A DNA stretch of 64,000 nucleotides from Aquimarina sp. MMG016 (GCF_018100805.1 NZ_JAGJEA010000008.1:124001-188000), one strand, 5' to 3'. Positions 8,690-18,937 are shown, numbered from the stretch's first letter. Program-made: numbers and translations. The notes: a model not told the origin generated them from the letters alone.

Positions 8690-9634
8690 TTATTTTAATC
8701 TAATCTCTTTTGCTTCTGTATTTACCATTTTAGTAATTGCGGGAACACAATCATTAATTAGCTCCGCCATAAATTCAAAATTCATTTCTGAAACTTCATC
8801 ATCCACATGATGGTAGTAATCATAATTGGTGAAATCAAAAGTTGAGATCGTTTGACAAGGGACCTTAAACTGCTCATAGAATGGATAGTTATCACTCCTA
8901 CGGAACAATTGAAATTCTTTTGCTTTTGCTAGATAACCTACCAATTCAGAACCAACATATTCGTTTATTTTTTCAGCCATATTTGATATTTCGAAACCTG
9001 TAATATATGCTTTATATGACTTATCATTTAATGGTACTCCTATCATTTCGAAATTAACCATAGCATAGAGATCGAGTTTCTTTTCTTTTAACACTTTTGC
9101 CAGGTGTACTGATCCTAACAAACCTCTTTCTTCTGCTCCAAAAAGCACAAATAGTATGCTTCTCTTATTATCCTTGAGTTGCGCAAACTGCTTTGCTAAC
9201 GATATTACAGCGGTACTACCGGCAGCATTATCATTAGCTCCATTGGCAATTATATCGCCATTGACTTCTTTTCCGTTGCCTATATGATCAAAATGCGCTC
9301 CTATAATTACAAATTCATTTGCCAACTTCTCATCAGTTCCCTTTAGAAACCCTACTACATTATAAGTAGCTATACCTTTAGCATCAAAAGTATCTCTATA
9401 AGTTTCAAAATAAGGCTGGATCCCACTTTCTTTAAACTCTTTTTCAATAAAAGTAGCCGCTTTATCCAATCCTTCGCTACCTGTGTCGCGACCAGCAAGA
9501 TCATCACTAGCCAAAAACTTCATAATCTCTCCTACTTCTGAAGCAGTTGTAGGTGCTGTGGGCGCTTGAGCATTAGTTACTTGTTTACAATTGATAAATA
9601 ATAATGAAACTACAATTAGAAGGATGTTTTTCAT
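8690..9634 (-). CDS. M28 family zinc aminopeptidase, lipoprotein
   Basis: A 314-residue exported metallopeptidase. The signal peptide ends in a lipobox (LLFINCKQ, Cys16). The M28 dizinc site is complete by motif: IGAHFDH (His114, Asp116), ANDNAAG (Asp135, bridging), FGAEERG (Glu168 as general base, Glu169 as ligand), then NFEMIG and a C-terminal His in NYDYYHHVDD. Such enzymes remove N-terminal residues from peptides at the cell surface or in the periplasm. It is transcribed away from the Nudix gene by 50 bases on the same strand and may share its transcript. Confidence 0.88.
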   Translation of the reverse strand: MKNILLIVVSLLFINCKQVTNAQAPTAPTTASEVGEIMKFLASDDLAGRDTGSEGLDKAATFIEKEFKESGIQPYFETYRDTFDAKGIATYNVVGFLKGTDEKLANEFVIIGAHFDHIGNGKEVNGDIIANGANDNAAGSTAVISLAKQFAQLKDNKRSILFVLFGAEERGLLGSVHLAKVLKEKKLDLYAMVNFEMIGVPLNDKSYKAYITGFEISNMAEKINEYVGSELVGYLAKAKEFQLFRRSDNYPFYEQFKVPCQTISTFDFTNYDYYHHVDDEVSEMNFEFMAELINDCVPAITKMVNTEAKEIRLK

Positions 9635-9684
9635 ATTCTTTTGTTTTTTGAGATGAATCAGATTTGGGCTAAAGATAATTAAAC

Positions 9685-10266
9685 TTAGATTATATCTTTT
9701 ATTTTTAAATATTGTAATAACATAATTGTTCTGGCATCTCTGATTTCACCTGATTCTATCATATTGAATGCTTTTTCAAAATCAAGTTCCATCACATCAA
9801 TATGTTCTTGTTCCTCTTCTAACCCACCTCCTTCTTCAGTCTTCATATCATCGGTATATTCTGCAATAAATAGATGTGCTATTTCCGTCATTACTGCTGG
9901 AGAGGCATAAGCATTGAACGCTTTTTCAATTTTATCAATTCGGTAACCGGTTTCTTCTAAAACCTCTCTTTTTGCACACTTCTCTGGTGTATCGTTATCT
10001 AGTGAACCTGCACAAACTTCTATAGTCATACCAGATGTGTTACCATTTAGATATGTAGGTAATCTAAATTGCCTAGTTAATACCACGGTCTTTTTAGACA
10101 GATTATACAACAAAACTGATGCTCCATCTCCGTGATCATATACTTCTCTAAGATGTTTTTCTTTATGATGATTTTCTGTATGCTTATAATCAAAGACATA
10201 CTCCTTCAGCAGGAAGGTTTCATCAGAAAGGACCTTGGATCTTAAATTATTTATTCTTTTGTACAT
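9685..10266 (-). CDS. nudK: Nudix hydrolase, GDP-mannose pyrophosphatase type
   Basis: This 193-residue protein belongs to the ADP-ribose/GDP-mannose pyrophosphatase branch (TIGR00052/NudK). The Nudix box runs from Gly87 to about Tyr108 (AGSLDNDTPEKCAKREVLEE then TGY), with the REVLEE glutamates that bind magnesium. The flanking segments VVLTRQFRLPTYL and ASPAVMTEIAHLFIAEY also match NudK. It hydrolyses GDP-mannose to GMP and mannose-1-phosphate, the reverse direction of supply by the guanylyltransferase in this window. The gene symbol is by family resemblance. Confidence 0.8.
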   Translation of the reverse strand: MYKRINNLRSKVLSDETFLLKEYVFDYKHTENHHKEKHLREVYDHGDGASVLLYNLSKKTVVLTRQFRLPTYLNGNTSGMTIEVCAGSLDNDTPEKCAKREVLEETGYRIDKIEKAFNAYASPAVMTEIAHLFIAEYTDDMKTEEGGGLEEEQEHIDVMELDFEKAFNMIESGEIRDARTIMLLQYLKIKDII

Positions 10267-10278
10267 AATTATCTAAAA

Positions 10279-10312
10279 CCAAAAAATCCCACTTGAAGAA
10301 GCGGGATTTTAT
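10279..10312 (-). terminator. Terminator after pdhC
   Basis: Arms AAAATCCC (10283-10290) and GGGATTTT (10303-10310) form a hairpin; on the minus strand it is followed by TTTTTTGG. It lies directly after the pdhC stop codon and ends the pdhA-pdhC transcript. Confidence 0.7.
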
Positions 10313-10332
10313 TTATTATAATTCCATTATTA

Positions 10333-11940
10333 CTATGCTAACATAGTTACAGGATTCTCTAGATATTGTTTTAAAGTCTGTAAGAATTGAGCTCCAGTGG
10401 CTCCATCAACCGTTCTATGATCACAAGCTAAAGTCACTTTCATAGTATTTCCAACTACCACTTGATCATTTTTTACCACTGGTTTTTTCACAATAGCACC
10501 TACAGATAATATTGCAGAATTAGGCTGATTGATAATAGAAGTAAACTCTTGTATACCAAACATTCCTAAATTAGATACTGTAAAAGTACTGCCACTCATT
10601 TCCTGAGGAGTTAATTTTTTATTTCTAGCTTTCACTGCTAGATCTTTGACTTTAGTCCCTATTTGTGTAAGAGACATCTGATCCGTAAATGGAAGCACAG
10701 GGACTACTAAACCATCAGGAACAGCAACTGCAACACCAATACTGATATGTTTTGCGTATTTTGTAGCATTATCCGTCCATTGAGTATTAACCTGAGGATG
10801 TTTGCGCAATGCCATTGCACAAGCTTTTACCACCATATCATTAAAAGACACCTTGGTATCTGGTAATTCATTAATATTCTTACGAGAAGCCATTGCATTA
10901 TCCATGTCTACCTCAATAGTAAGATAATAATGAGGAGCATTAAACTTAGAAGCAGAAAGTCCCTTTGCAATAGCCTTACGCATTTGTGAATTCTTAACTT
11001 CTTCAAAACTTTCTTCTCCGGCAGGAGTAAATGTTTGTACTGCCGGGGTAGAAGTTGTTTCTTTTGTAGGAGCAGATGCACTAACTGTAGCAGACGGAGT
11101 AAATGATTCTACATCTTTCTTTACAATACGTCCATTTTCGCCTGTTCCTTTTACCTGAGAAAGATCAATACCTTTATCAGCTGCTATTTTCTTAGCTAAT
11201 GGAGATGCAAAAATTCTCCCTCCGGTACTTGTTACAGGTGTAGCTTCTGTTTTGGTTTCTGTTTTAGTTTCAGCAACAGGTGTTTCTGTTTTTTCAGAAG
11301 TTGATACCGCCACGGCTCCATCTTTAAGCCCTGAAACATCTGTACCTGCAGGACCAATAATCGCTAATAACACATCTACGGGAGCTGTCTGACCTTCCTC
11401 GATACCAATATGCAAAAGTGTACCATTATAGAATGACTCAAATTCCATTGTAGCTTTATCGGTCTCTATCTCCGCCAGAATATCTCCTTCTTCAACGGTA
11501 TCTCCTACTTTCTTCAACCATGTAGCCACTGTACCTTCTTCCATAGTATCACTAAGACGAGGCATAGTGATAATCTCTACTCCTTCAGGAATTGCAGCTG
11601 TCTCAGAAGCACTAGAAGCAGACACCTCAGTTTTTTCTTCTTTAACAGCCTCAGCTTTCTGAGGAGTGGTATTTCCATTTAAAAGACCTGATATATCTTC
11701 ACCTTCATCACCAATAATAGCTAATAACTGATCTACAGGAGCAGTTTCTCCTTCTTCAATACCTATATGAAGTAAAGTCCCTTCATAAAAAGACTCAAAC
11801 TCCATGGTAGCCTTATCGGTTTCTATCTCTGCAAGGATATCTCCTTCGCTAATCTTATCTCCTTTTTTAACAAGCCACTTCGCAACAACTCCTTCTTCCA
11901 TGGTGTCGCTCAATCGCGGCATATTAATTACTGTAGCCAT
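10333..11940 (-). CDS. pdhC: Pyruvate dehydrogenase E2, dihydrolipoamide acetyltransferase
   Basis: A 535-residue E2 that passes acetyl groups from E1 to CoA in the pyruvate dehydrogenase complex. It has two tandem lipoyl domains (about 2-78 and 124-200), each with the lipoylation motif ETDKATMEFES (Lys43 and Lys162), separated by Ala/Thr/Glu-rich linkers. A peripheral subunit-binding domain follows (about 243-280, FASPLAKKIAADKGIDL) and then the catalytic domain (about 310-535), ending with the active-site DHRTVDG (His508, Asp512). It is three bases downstream of pdhA. The E1 beta gene (pdhB) is not adjacent, the usual arrangement in Flavobacteriia, and E3 is also elsewhere. Confidence 0.95.
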   Translation of the reverse strand: MATVINMPRLSDTMEEGVVAKWLVKKGDKISEGDILAEIETDKATMEFESFYEGTLLHIGIEEGETAPVDQLLAIIGDEGEDISGLLNGNTTPQKAEAVKEEKTEVSASSASETAAIPEGVEIITMPRLSDTMEEGTVATWLKKVGDTVEEGDILAEIETDKATMEFESFYNGTLLHIGIEEGQTAPVDVLLAIIGPAGTDVSGLKDGAVAVSTSEKTETPVAETKTETKTEATPVTSTGGRIFASPLAKKIAADKGIDLSQVKGTGENGRIVKKDVESFTPSATVSASAPTKETTSTPAVQTFTPAGEESFEEVKNSQMRKAIAKGLSASKFNAPHYYLTIEVDMDNAMASRKNINELPDTKVSFNDMVVKACAMALRKHPQVNTQWTDNATKYAKHISIGVAVAVPDGLVVPVLPFTDQMSLTQIGTKVKDLAVKARNKKLTPQEMSGSTFTVSNLGMFGIQEFTSIINQPNSAILSVGAIVKKPVVKNDQVVVGNTMKVTLACDHRTVDGATGAQFLQTLKQYLENPVTMLA

Positions 11941-11943
11941 AAT

Positions 11944-12945
11944 CTATTGTGGTTTGTGTGATAAAAATGGGTAATCATCCTGGTCGTATACAACATCATA
12001 CATCACATTCTTCTCTGGGAATGGTGATTCTTCTGCAAATTTCTGACATTCTGCTACTCTAGATTTTACTCTCTTATCGATATCAGCAATTTCTTCATCT
12101 GTAGCATATTTCTTTTCCTTTATTACATCCAACACCTGAGTAATAGGGTCTATTTTTTGATATTCTGCTACTTCCTCTTTAGTACGATACTTTTGCGCAT
12201 CACTCATAGAGTGACCTCTATATCGATATGTTTTCAACTCTAAGAAAGTTGGGCCTCCTCCTGTTCTAGCTCTGGTAATAGCTTCATCCATAGCTTCAGC
12301 AACTTTTATTGGATTCATAGCATCCACTGGACCACAAGGCATTTCATACCCTAATCCTAGTTTCCAGATATCAGGATGGTTTGCAGTTCTTTCTACAGAA
12401 GTACCCATCGCATATCCATTATTTTCAACACAAAATACCACAGGAAGATTCCAAAGCATAGCTAAGTTGAATGTTTCGTGCAATGACCCTTGACGAGTTG
12501 CACCATCTCCCATAAAAGTAAGAGTAACAGCATCTCTTTTATGATATTTATCTGCAAATGCTAATCCAGCACCAAGAGGAATCTGACCTCCTACGATACC
12601 ATGTCCTCCATAAAAACGATGTTCTTTAGAAAATATGTGCATTGATCCTCCTAAACCTTGAGAGGTTCCTGTACCCTTACCAAAAAGTTCTGCCATTACT
12701 CTTTTGGGATCGACACCCATACCGATTGGCTGAACATGATTACGATAAGCAGTGATCATTCTATCTTTAGTAAGATCCATAGCATGTAATGCTCCGGCTA
12801 AAATTGCTTCCTGACCATTATACAAGTGTAAAAATCCTCTAACTTTCTGCTGGATATAGACCTGTGCGAGTTTATCTTCAAACTTTCTCCAGAAAAGCAT
12901 CTCTTCGTACCAATTCAGGTAAACCTCTTTAGTTACTTTTTTCAT
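11944..12945 (-). CDS. pdhA: Pyruvate dehydrogenase E1 component, alpha subunit
   Basis: A 333-residue thiamine-diphosphate enzyme subunit that decarboxylates pyruvate together with E1 beta. The ThDP/magnesium motif is MGDGATRQGSLHE to VVFCVENNGYAMGT (GDG to NN, about 165-200). The phosphorylation-loop-like region YRYRGHSMSDAQKYRT (about 242-257) is typical of heterotetrameric E1 alpha. It begins the two-gene pdhA-pdhC operon; 153 bases separate it from cdd upstream, enough for its own promoter. Confidence 0.94.
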   Translation of the reverse strand: MKKVTKEVYLNWYEEMLFWRKFEDKLAQVYIQQKVRGFLHLYNGQEAILAGALHAMDLTKDRMITAYRNHVQPIGMGVDPKRVMAELFGKGTGTSQGLGGSMHIFSKEHRFYGGHGIVGGQIPLGAGLAFADKYHKRDAVTLTFMGDGATRQGSLHETFNLAMLWNLPVVFCVENNGYAMGTSVERTANHPDIWKLGLGYEMPCGPVDAMNPIKVAEAMDEAITRARTGGGPTFLELKTYRYRGHSMSDAQKYRTKEEVAEYQKIDPITQVLDVIKEKKYATDEEIADIDKRVKSRVAECQKFAEESPFPEKNVMYDVVYDQDDYPFLSHKPQ

Positions 12946-13098
12946 TTACGATTGATTGTGCTGATATATCAAAAATAATTCAGCTATAATACTGACTATT
13001 ATCTGTTTTTACTCTTAATTTATTTAAAGAGCGAAAAACAAAAATAGCATATTCGGAATTAAGGGAAAAGTAGTTTTAGAATAAAATCAACGAAAACG

Positions 13099-13581
13099 TT
13101 ATAAATACGAATTATCAAAAATAAGAGGTAATAAATTAGCTAATGAATAAGATTTAACCACTTTCCCTGTTTCTCCTGTAAAAAAAATCTCTATCGGAGA
13201 ATTCTGTTTTATTTCATATTCTGCGATTGCTTGTCTACAAGCTCCGCAAGGTGGTGTAGGAGTAATTAATTGATGTTTTAATGATTTAGCAGAAAGCGCC
13301 ATTTTTTTAATTGCTACCCCTGGAAAATTTGCTCCTGCATAATAAATTGCAGTACGTTCTGCACATAAACCTGAAGGGTAACAAGCATTCTCCTGATTAT
13401 TACCAAGAACTATCTCACCATTCTCTAACAATAAAGCTGCTCCGACCAAAAATTCTGAATATGGAGCATATCCTTTATCCCTGATATCAAAAGATTGCTG
13501 CATTAATTGCTGAATATCCTCTGGTAATTCTTCGAATGAATCATATATCTCCAAAACAGATTTTATTTCAATTTCCTTCAT
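13099..13581 (-). CDS. cdd: Cytidine deaminase
   Basis: About 160 residues from the start at 13581 (MKEIEIKSVLEIY); a longer frame from 13620 would add 13 residues with no family support. The zinc site is CAERTAIY (the catalytic glutamate of the CAE motif) and PCGACRQ further on, supplying three cysteine ligands, as in the homotetrameric Cdd family. It converts cytidine and deoxycytidine to uridine forms in pyrimidine salvage. It lies between porV and pdhA; this conserved neighbourhood appears incidental to its job. Confidence 0.92.
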   Translation of the reverse strand: MKEIEIKSVLEIYDSFEELPEDIQQLMQQSFDIRDKGYAPYSEFLVGAALLLENGEIVLGNNQENACYPSGLCAERTAIYYAGANFPGVAIKKMALSAKSLKHQLITPTPPCGACRQAIAEYEIKQNSPIEIFFTGETGKVVKSYSLANLLPLIFDNSYL

Positions 13582-13626
13582 ATTACAACCTTGTTTAAGA
13601 AAAGGCTTCACAATGTACAATAAACA

Positions 13627-13663
13627 AAAAAAGTATCAAACCTTTAGCTTGATACTTCTTTTT
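13627..13663 (-). terminator. Terminator after porV
   Basis: Arms AAGTATCAA (13631-13639) and TTGATACTT (13649-13657) are perfect, with a minus-strand tail of seven T. It is placed just after the porV stop codon. Confidence 0.7.
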
Positions 13664-13684
13664 AAAATGTATAACAATTGTTAT

Positions 13685-14854
13685 CTATCTTTCATCATAG
13701 TCATCCCCGAAATTGAAGGAAAGACCAAAACGTAGTGTTCCTTCTAATGGACTTCTTACTGCTGATGTAGAAAACAAATATGATATATCAATATTAACGA
13801 TAGTATATCTAAACCCTGCTCCTAAGGAAACAAACTTACGAGCACCTTTTTCTTCTGCTTCATTAAAATACCCTCCTCTAAATGCAAATACATCACGATA
13901 CTTATATTCTGCTCCAAGAGACCAGGTAAATTCTTTTAGTTCTTCACTAAATCCATCCTCTGCATCTCCCCAAGAAGAAAATATAGCCCCAACAGAACTA
14001 ATATCTTGATACTCCTGGATGTCTCTTTGACTATTTCCTACAATTCCATCTCCATCAAAATCTTGTGGACTTGGTACCAATAATTTATTAAGTTCTAATG
14101 AAGGAGTAATAGTATTATACTCATCTAATATAAAATCAAAACCTGCTCCTATTCTAAAGTTGGTTGGAATAAAGTTTTCTTGTCCTGCATCATCATATTT
14201 AAGCTTAGGACCAATATTTGATATATTTAATCCTGCTCTCCATCTACCATTAAAAGAGCCATACGCTTTTTCCTCACTCTGATAGAACGCAGCAACATCC
14301 ACACCAAAACTACTTGCCGCTTCAGCCTCTGAAACCTGATCTAATTTAAGATCTGATCTTAAATAACGTCCTGCAACTGCCATAGAAAAATTCTGACTTA
14401 GACGTAGCGCATAAGAAACATCTATAGTTAATTCGTTTGGTTTCTGAATTAATCCCAAATCATTAGCATTTTCTCTAAATTCAATTTCACCTAAACTAAA
14501 ATATTTAAAACTAGCACCAATTGCACTTCTTCCCTCTACACCAAATCGATTATAGTACGTTAAATTACCTAATCCAATATCATTAACTAAATTACTTAAA
14601 TAGGGTGTATAATTAACTCCTACACCTTGTTGCTTTTCTGCAAAAACATATTTTGCCGGATTCCATTGTTGTGAAAAAGCATCTGCAGATGTCACAACAC
14701 CTTGATCTCCTAATCCAGCCGCTCTTGCATCTGCTGCTATAAGTAAAAAAGGAACCGCCGTAGTAATGGCCCTTGGGTCTCTATTATCTTGAGCTTGCAT
14801 TTTAAAATTACATAATGATAAAAAAGCAAGGACAAGTACTAATGATTTTTTCAT
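13685..14854 (-). CDS. porV: Type IX secretion outer-membrane protein PorV
   Basis: A 389-residue outer-membrane barrel of the FadL-like PorV/LptO family. The signal peptide is about 1-22 (SLCNFKMQAQ), followed by the characteristic opening AITTAVPFLLIAADARAAGLGDQGV and SQQWNPAKYVFAE. The protein ends in a barrel strand (RFGLSFNFGDDYDER). PorV carries type IX cargo from the translocon to the PorU sortase in the attachment complex. The gene is 42 bases downstream of porU on the same strand, and a strong terminator closes the pair. Confidence 0.93.
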   Translation of the reverse strand: MKKSLVLVLAFLSLCNFKMQAQDNRDPRAITTAVPFLLIAADARAAGLGDQGVVTSADAFSQQWNPAKYVFAEKQQGVGVNYTPYLSNLVNDIGLGNLTYYNRFGVEGRSAIGASFKYFSLGEIEFRENANDLGLIQKPNELTIDVSYALRLSQNFSMAVAGRYLRSDLKLDQVSEAEAASSFGVDVAAFYQSEEKAYGSFNGRWRAGLNISNIGPKLKYDDAGQENFIPTNFRIGAGFDFILDEYNTITPSLELNKLLVPSPQDFDGDGIVGNSQRDIQEYQDISSVGAIFSSWGDAEDGFSEELKEFTWSLGAEYKYRDVFAFRGGYFNEAEEKGARKFVSLGAGFRYTIVNIDISYLFSTSAVRSPLEGTLRFGLSFNFGDDYDER

Positions 14855-14896
14855 ACCGTGTAAATTGATTTTGACAAATATATAGTTATTTAGTTA

Positions 14897-17800
14897 TTAA
14901 AGGATAACGAGCTTCTCAAATTTTTCGACTCGCTGATTTGTTAACGTAGATTTTACTGATATCTTATATACATAGACACCTTTTCCTAATTTATCCCCAA
15001 AGTCATCTCGCCCATTCCATTGTATATCTTCTCTATATCCAGTCTTTCCTGAGAGTGTTTTATTCTGTGTCCAAATCACTTTTCCTGAAACCGTAAATAC
15101 CTGAACCTGAACTTCTAGAATATCACTTGCGGTACTACTATGTTCAAACCAAAATTCTGTATGACTAACAAACGGATTAGGATAGTTCAATACATTATTA
15201 AGCGCAAAACCTGATGCGTCTGCCACAATAAATTGTATTTCTTGAGTTGCAGAATTATTATATACATCCCAACCTTTAAAAGTAAGTGTATGTAGACCTG
15301 GCTCTAAGTCTTTAAACTTAAAATTCACTATTCCTCTAGTAAAATCATCTAATTCAGTCTCATAAAAATCATTTAAGATAAATGGATTTGCTTCATCTCC
15401 ATCTAAAATTGCTGAGATATCATGACCAATTCCACTAGCGGTATTAATACCATTATCATCCTGAAGCTTAGCAATAAGAACGGGAGAATTATCAGTAGTT
15501 CCACCAGAAACAAAACTTTCATCATTCATGAAGAGTTGTATCTGAGGACCAATATTATCTTCAGGAGCATTCTCATTTAATCCTCCTATTAAAATAGTTT
15601 CATCAGCTCCTGTTTGATCTTCCAACACCCCGTTTCGTGAGGCATAAAAACTAACTCTACCAGTATCTACAGGTATAGCGATATCCCTTGGGACTATAAA
15701 TTCAAAATCAAACACCCCATTGGTAACAGAGGCTTTACCTCTAAAAATAATTTCCCCAAGAGTTTTATAATTTAATTTTATAATCTCACCAGCATTATTG
15801 CTCACTCCATCATTCGCCAAAGTTTCTCTATCAATATTCTTATCATAGATAGTAGTACTTAAAGTTCCATTATAATCGCTAATCAAATTCCCGGCTTCGT
15901 CTACTACTTCTCCGGCAATTTTAACTCTACTTAATGCTTCAATCGGATCTATTACTTCAGAAATAGATACATCATTAATACTGGTAAGTCGCACATTAGG
16001 CTTAGGAATTGCCATCTTCATTGCGGGGTCACCAAAAAAGAATATTACACGTTTACTATTAGAAGTATATGAATTCTTCAGCTGTCTTACAGCTTCTGCA
16101 ACTGTAGGATAACTTGAACCATCCGGAAATAAAAAACCTGAAAGTCTTTCATTTACCGAAATCCCAAAAGTTACTACAACATCTCTAGTGGTACTAACTA
16201 ATCCTATCGCTCCACCATTATTATTCCAATACAACAATTCTCCTGCCGTAGGTCTCAACGGGTTATCAAACTTTGTTAACTCACAAGTAACTGTAATAAC
16301 AAATGGATATTTATTAGTATTGCTTAAACCTACAATATCAGATTTATTATAAATAAATTCTTTAGCCATCCCGTCTTCTCCCCCATGACCAAAATAATCT
16401 ACCGCTATAGCACCAGATTCAATTGCACTAGAAATAGCTTTATTAACCCTTGGATATCTACTTCCTGAAGAAGAAGATTCTTGCTGAAAAGCATCCGCAT
16501 ATATTTTCACAAAATTCAAAAAAGGTTTTCTTGCACCAACCTCATCTCCCAATTCATCTAAACTTCCTTGTATTGTTGCTTCCCAGTCGGCATCTACATC
16601 ATCCGCCACAAGCAAGATTGAATTTCTCCATCTTCCATAAGATTCCTGACTACTATAATTTATAATTTTATTAACCAGAGCATCTGCCAATTGACGAGTG
16701 TCCGCAAGGATTCTACCTACAGCAATATCTAAGAGATCTCCTCCTACCATTCTACCTTCTTCAGGATCCATCGCTCCAAAAAAGTCATCTGTTGCAAAGG
16801 AACTTACTAATGAAAAACTAGAAACACTTTCGAACGTGGGGACGATATTGTTATTTCCTTGTAATCTATTCTTGTAATCAACTGATCCATCACCAAAAAG
16901 ACATAAATATTTTAATCGATTTGCAGGATCTGAAGCGTTATCATACACATATCGCACCAAGTTTCGGATTGCTGAAATATCTTGTTTACCACTACCAAAC
17001 TCATTATAGATTTTCTCAAGAGTTAATACTTTTACATTATAATTATTGATATTTCTATGATGCTCTGCTAATCTATTTGCTGAAGACAATAAATTATCAT
17101 TGGTAATTATCAAATAATCAATATCCTGAAACTGACCTTGGTCATTTTGAAAAATAGTACCTTTTATATCTTGATTGACAACTCTAAAATTTTGATCTAT
17201 TATAGGCTGGTAAAAATTACTTGGCACAACGGTTACATATAGTCTTATTTCGCCTAAATTAGCTTTGAATCTTAAATTTGATTGCAATCCATTATTAGTA
17301 ACTGTAGTAATCGAGTTTGGATTTGTAACATCCCATACTTGTGCAATATTTGATGCGTTTGCAATAGTATACTCACCTATTCCCGTCATCGTAGCCGCTT
17401 CCTCGTAAGCAAATGACATCTGATTACCTGTACTTATTAAAGACCTTTTGGCTTTTAGACTAATAAAATCCAAATACCCAACTGCTGTTGGATTACCATT
17501 GTTATTAAATGTAAGCCCAACTGTCATCTGATCCGCTGAAGAAGTTACTGACTGAGTAGTTTCTCTGCCAGAAGCAAATGTAGTTCCTGTAATTGAAGAA
17601 AAGTTAAGCGTTGCAACATTCTGATTGTTAAAATTAACCGTCATACTTGAAGTTGACTCTGACACAGCAGCAGCTAAAACTCTTAACTCAATAGGCTCTG
17701 TAGTAATCAGATTAGGAAAATTAAACCCAAAACTTTTATTTCTTTCTATATCAAAACGATCTCCAAACCAACGTCTACCAATTTTCACTAAATTCTCCGT

Positions 17801-18721
17801 ATCTACTTCATAAAATTGATAATCGGTAAATGAATTTATTTGTGTTGTTGCAACTCCAGAGGGTTCTACATAATTGGATATTCTTTTACCATTTGCTCCT
17901 CCCGCAGTAATGAAATAATAAGACCTATCTGCATACAGATTAAGATTTGTACCATTTTCTTCACTATAACCAGTCGTTCCTTCGCCATAAAACAAGATAT
18001 AGTCGCTACCAGAAAATACCCCATCTTCTTCTCCAACAACCTGAATAGCATTTTCTCTTAAATCAAATTCTGTATTTTCCTGATTAAGCAAAGGAAGCAT
18101 TCGCCCTCCGTTACCATAGATTTTTATTGTTCTAGGATCAATTGAAGCTATATTCATACCTAAACTACTCAAAAACTCTGGAGTAATTCTAAAAACACCT
18201 GTTTTATCCACATAAATCCTATACCAATCTCCGGTGGCCAAAACAGAATTACTTATAGGAAACTTCTTAGCAAAAGATTTACTTCTACCGGTTTGATATT
18301 CTATATCAAAAGAAGTAATTCTTTTATAACCATTCCCATCTTTTATTATCGGAGTTAATTGAATAAAACCAGATTTTTTATTTCTAGCTCTAACAGTTTT
18401 AATAGTATACCGAAGTTTGTTCGGAATTAAGTTAATATCTAAATCCTTAAGAGCAGATCTGGATATATTTTGATACTTAATATTGGTCACTTTAGCGGTA
18501 TTGGTATTAATCTCGCCAGACTCCTCCCAAACAGAAGAATAAAAAATCCCAATATCATCTTGGTAATCAAAATATGATTCATCAAAACCCGGAACCGTTA
18601 TTGAAGTACTTGATGTACTAATTTCGACATCTTTCCAATCTATAGTAACTTGCCTTGTATTCTGAGCCAAAACTGGTATTGAAATCAGAAATATTAGCAA
18701 AAAAATAATTTTCTTCATCAT
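14897..18721 (-). CDS. porU: Type IX secretion system sortase PorU
   Basis: About 1274 residues from the start at 18721 (MMKKIIFLLIF); a frame from 18739 adds MLVLNA before the positively charged signal-peptide n-region and is less likely. The middle holds a C25 (gingipain-type) peptidase domain with catalytic His in DYFGHGGEDG (about residue 779) and Cys in VITVTCELTKF (about residue 813). The C terminus is a sorting-domain-like beta-sandwich (LNYPNPFVSHTEFWFEH to YKISV). PorU cleaves C-terminal sorting domains from secreted proteins and attaches them to lipopolysaccharide on the cell surface. It acts with PorV, encoded next, on substrates such as the two proteases at 53-57 kb. Confidence 0.93.
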   Translation of the reverse strand: MMKKIIFLLIFLISIPVLAQNTRQVTIDWKDVEISTSSTSITVPGFDESYFDYQDDIGIFYSSVWEESGEINTNTAKVTNIKYQNISRSALKDLDINLIPNKLRYTIKTVRARNKKSGFIQLTPIIKDGNGYKRITSFDIEYQTGRSKSFAKKFPISNSVLATGDWYRIYVDKTGVFRITPEFLSSLGMNIASIDPRTIKIYGNGGRMLPLLNQENTEFDLRENAIQVVGEEDGVFSGSDYILFYGEGTTGYSEENGTNLNLYADRSYYFITAGGANGKRISNYVEPSGVATTQINSFTDYQFYEVDTENLVKIGRRWFGDRFDIERNKSFGFNFPNLITTEPIELRVLAAAVSESTSSMTVNFNNQNVATLNFSSITGTTFASGRETTQSVTSSADQMTVGLTFNNNGNPTAVGYLDFISLKAKRSLISTGNQMSFAYEEAATMTGIGEYTIANASNIAQVWDVTNPNSITTVTNNGLQSNLRFKANLGEIRLYVTVVPSNFYQPIIDQNFRVVNQDIKGTIFQNDQGQFQDIDYLIITNDNLLSSANRLAEHHRNINNYNVKVLTLEKIYNEFGSGKQDISAIRNLVRYVYDNASDPANRLKYLCLFGDGSVDYKNRLQGNNNIVPTFESVSSFSLVSSFATDDFFGAMDPEEGRMVGGDLLDIAVGRILADTRQLADALVNKIINYSSQESYGRWRNSILLVADDVDADWEATIQGSLDELGDEVGARKPFLNFVKIYADAFQQESSSSGSRYPRVNKAISSAIESGAIAVDYFGHGGEDGMAKEFIYNKSDIVGLSNTNKYPFVITVTCELTKFDNPLRPTAGELLYWNNNGGAIGLVSTTRDVVVTFGISVNERLSGFLFPDGSSYPTVAEAVRQLKNSYTSNSKRVIFFFGDPAMKMAIPKPNVRLTSINDVSISEVIDPIEALSRVKIAGEVVDEAGNLISDYNGTLSTTIYDKNIDRETLANDGVSNNAGEIIKLNYKTLGEIIFRGKASVTNGVFDFEFIVPRDIAIPVDTGRVSFYASRNGVLEDQTGADETILIGGLNENAPEDNIGPQIQLFMNDESFVSGGTTDNSPVLIAKLQDDNGINTASGIGHDISAILDGDEANPFILNDFYETELDDFTRGIVNFKFKDLEPGLHTLTFKGWDVYNNSATQEIQFIVADASGFALNNVLNYPNPFVSHTEFWFEHSSTASDILEVQVQVFTVSGKVIWTQNKTLSGKTGYREDIQWNGRDDFGDKLGKGVYVYKISVKSTLTNQRVEKFEKLVIL

Positions 18722-18792
18722 AGCATTCAAAACGAGCATAACATAAATTTAGTGTTGCTCTAAATCAGAGTTTTTCTTCAAAAATAATAATA

Positions 18793-18811
18793 AACGTAAA
18801 AATATTACGTT
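18793..18811. promoter_or_regulatory. Palindromes in the porU/gldJ divergent intergenic region
   Basis: AACGTAA-N5-TTACGTT (18793-18811) is a perfect inverted repeat. A second perfect palindrome, TTAACGTTAA, is at 18882-18891, sharing the core AACGTTA. They lie in the 216-base region between two divergent genes of one secretion/gliding system and may be regulator sites; no strict TAnnTTTG box was found for either gene. Confidence 0.35.
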
Positions 18812-18937
18812 AAACCAAACATCATTGCAAAAACATAAAAGTTTTGCTATTTGATATTATTTTAAAAATATTAGGGTAAATTTAACGTTAATTATTATAT
18901 TGCAAGCCCTAATTTCTACTTTAACGAACTTAAGATT

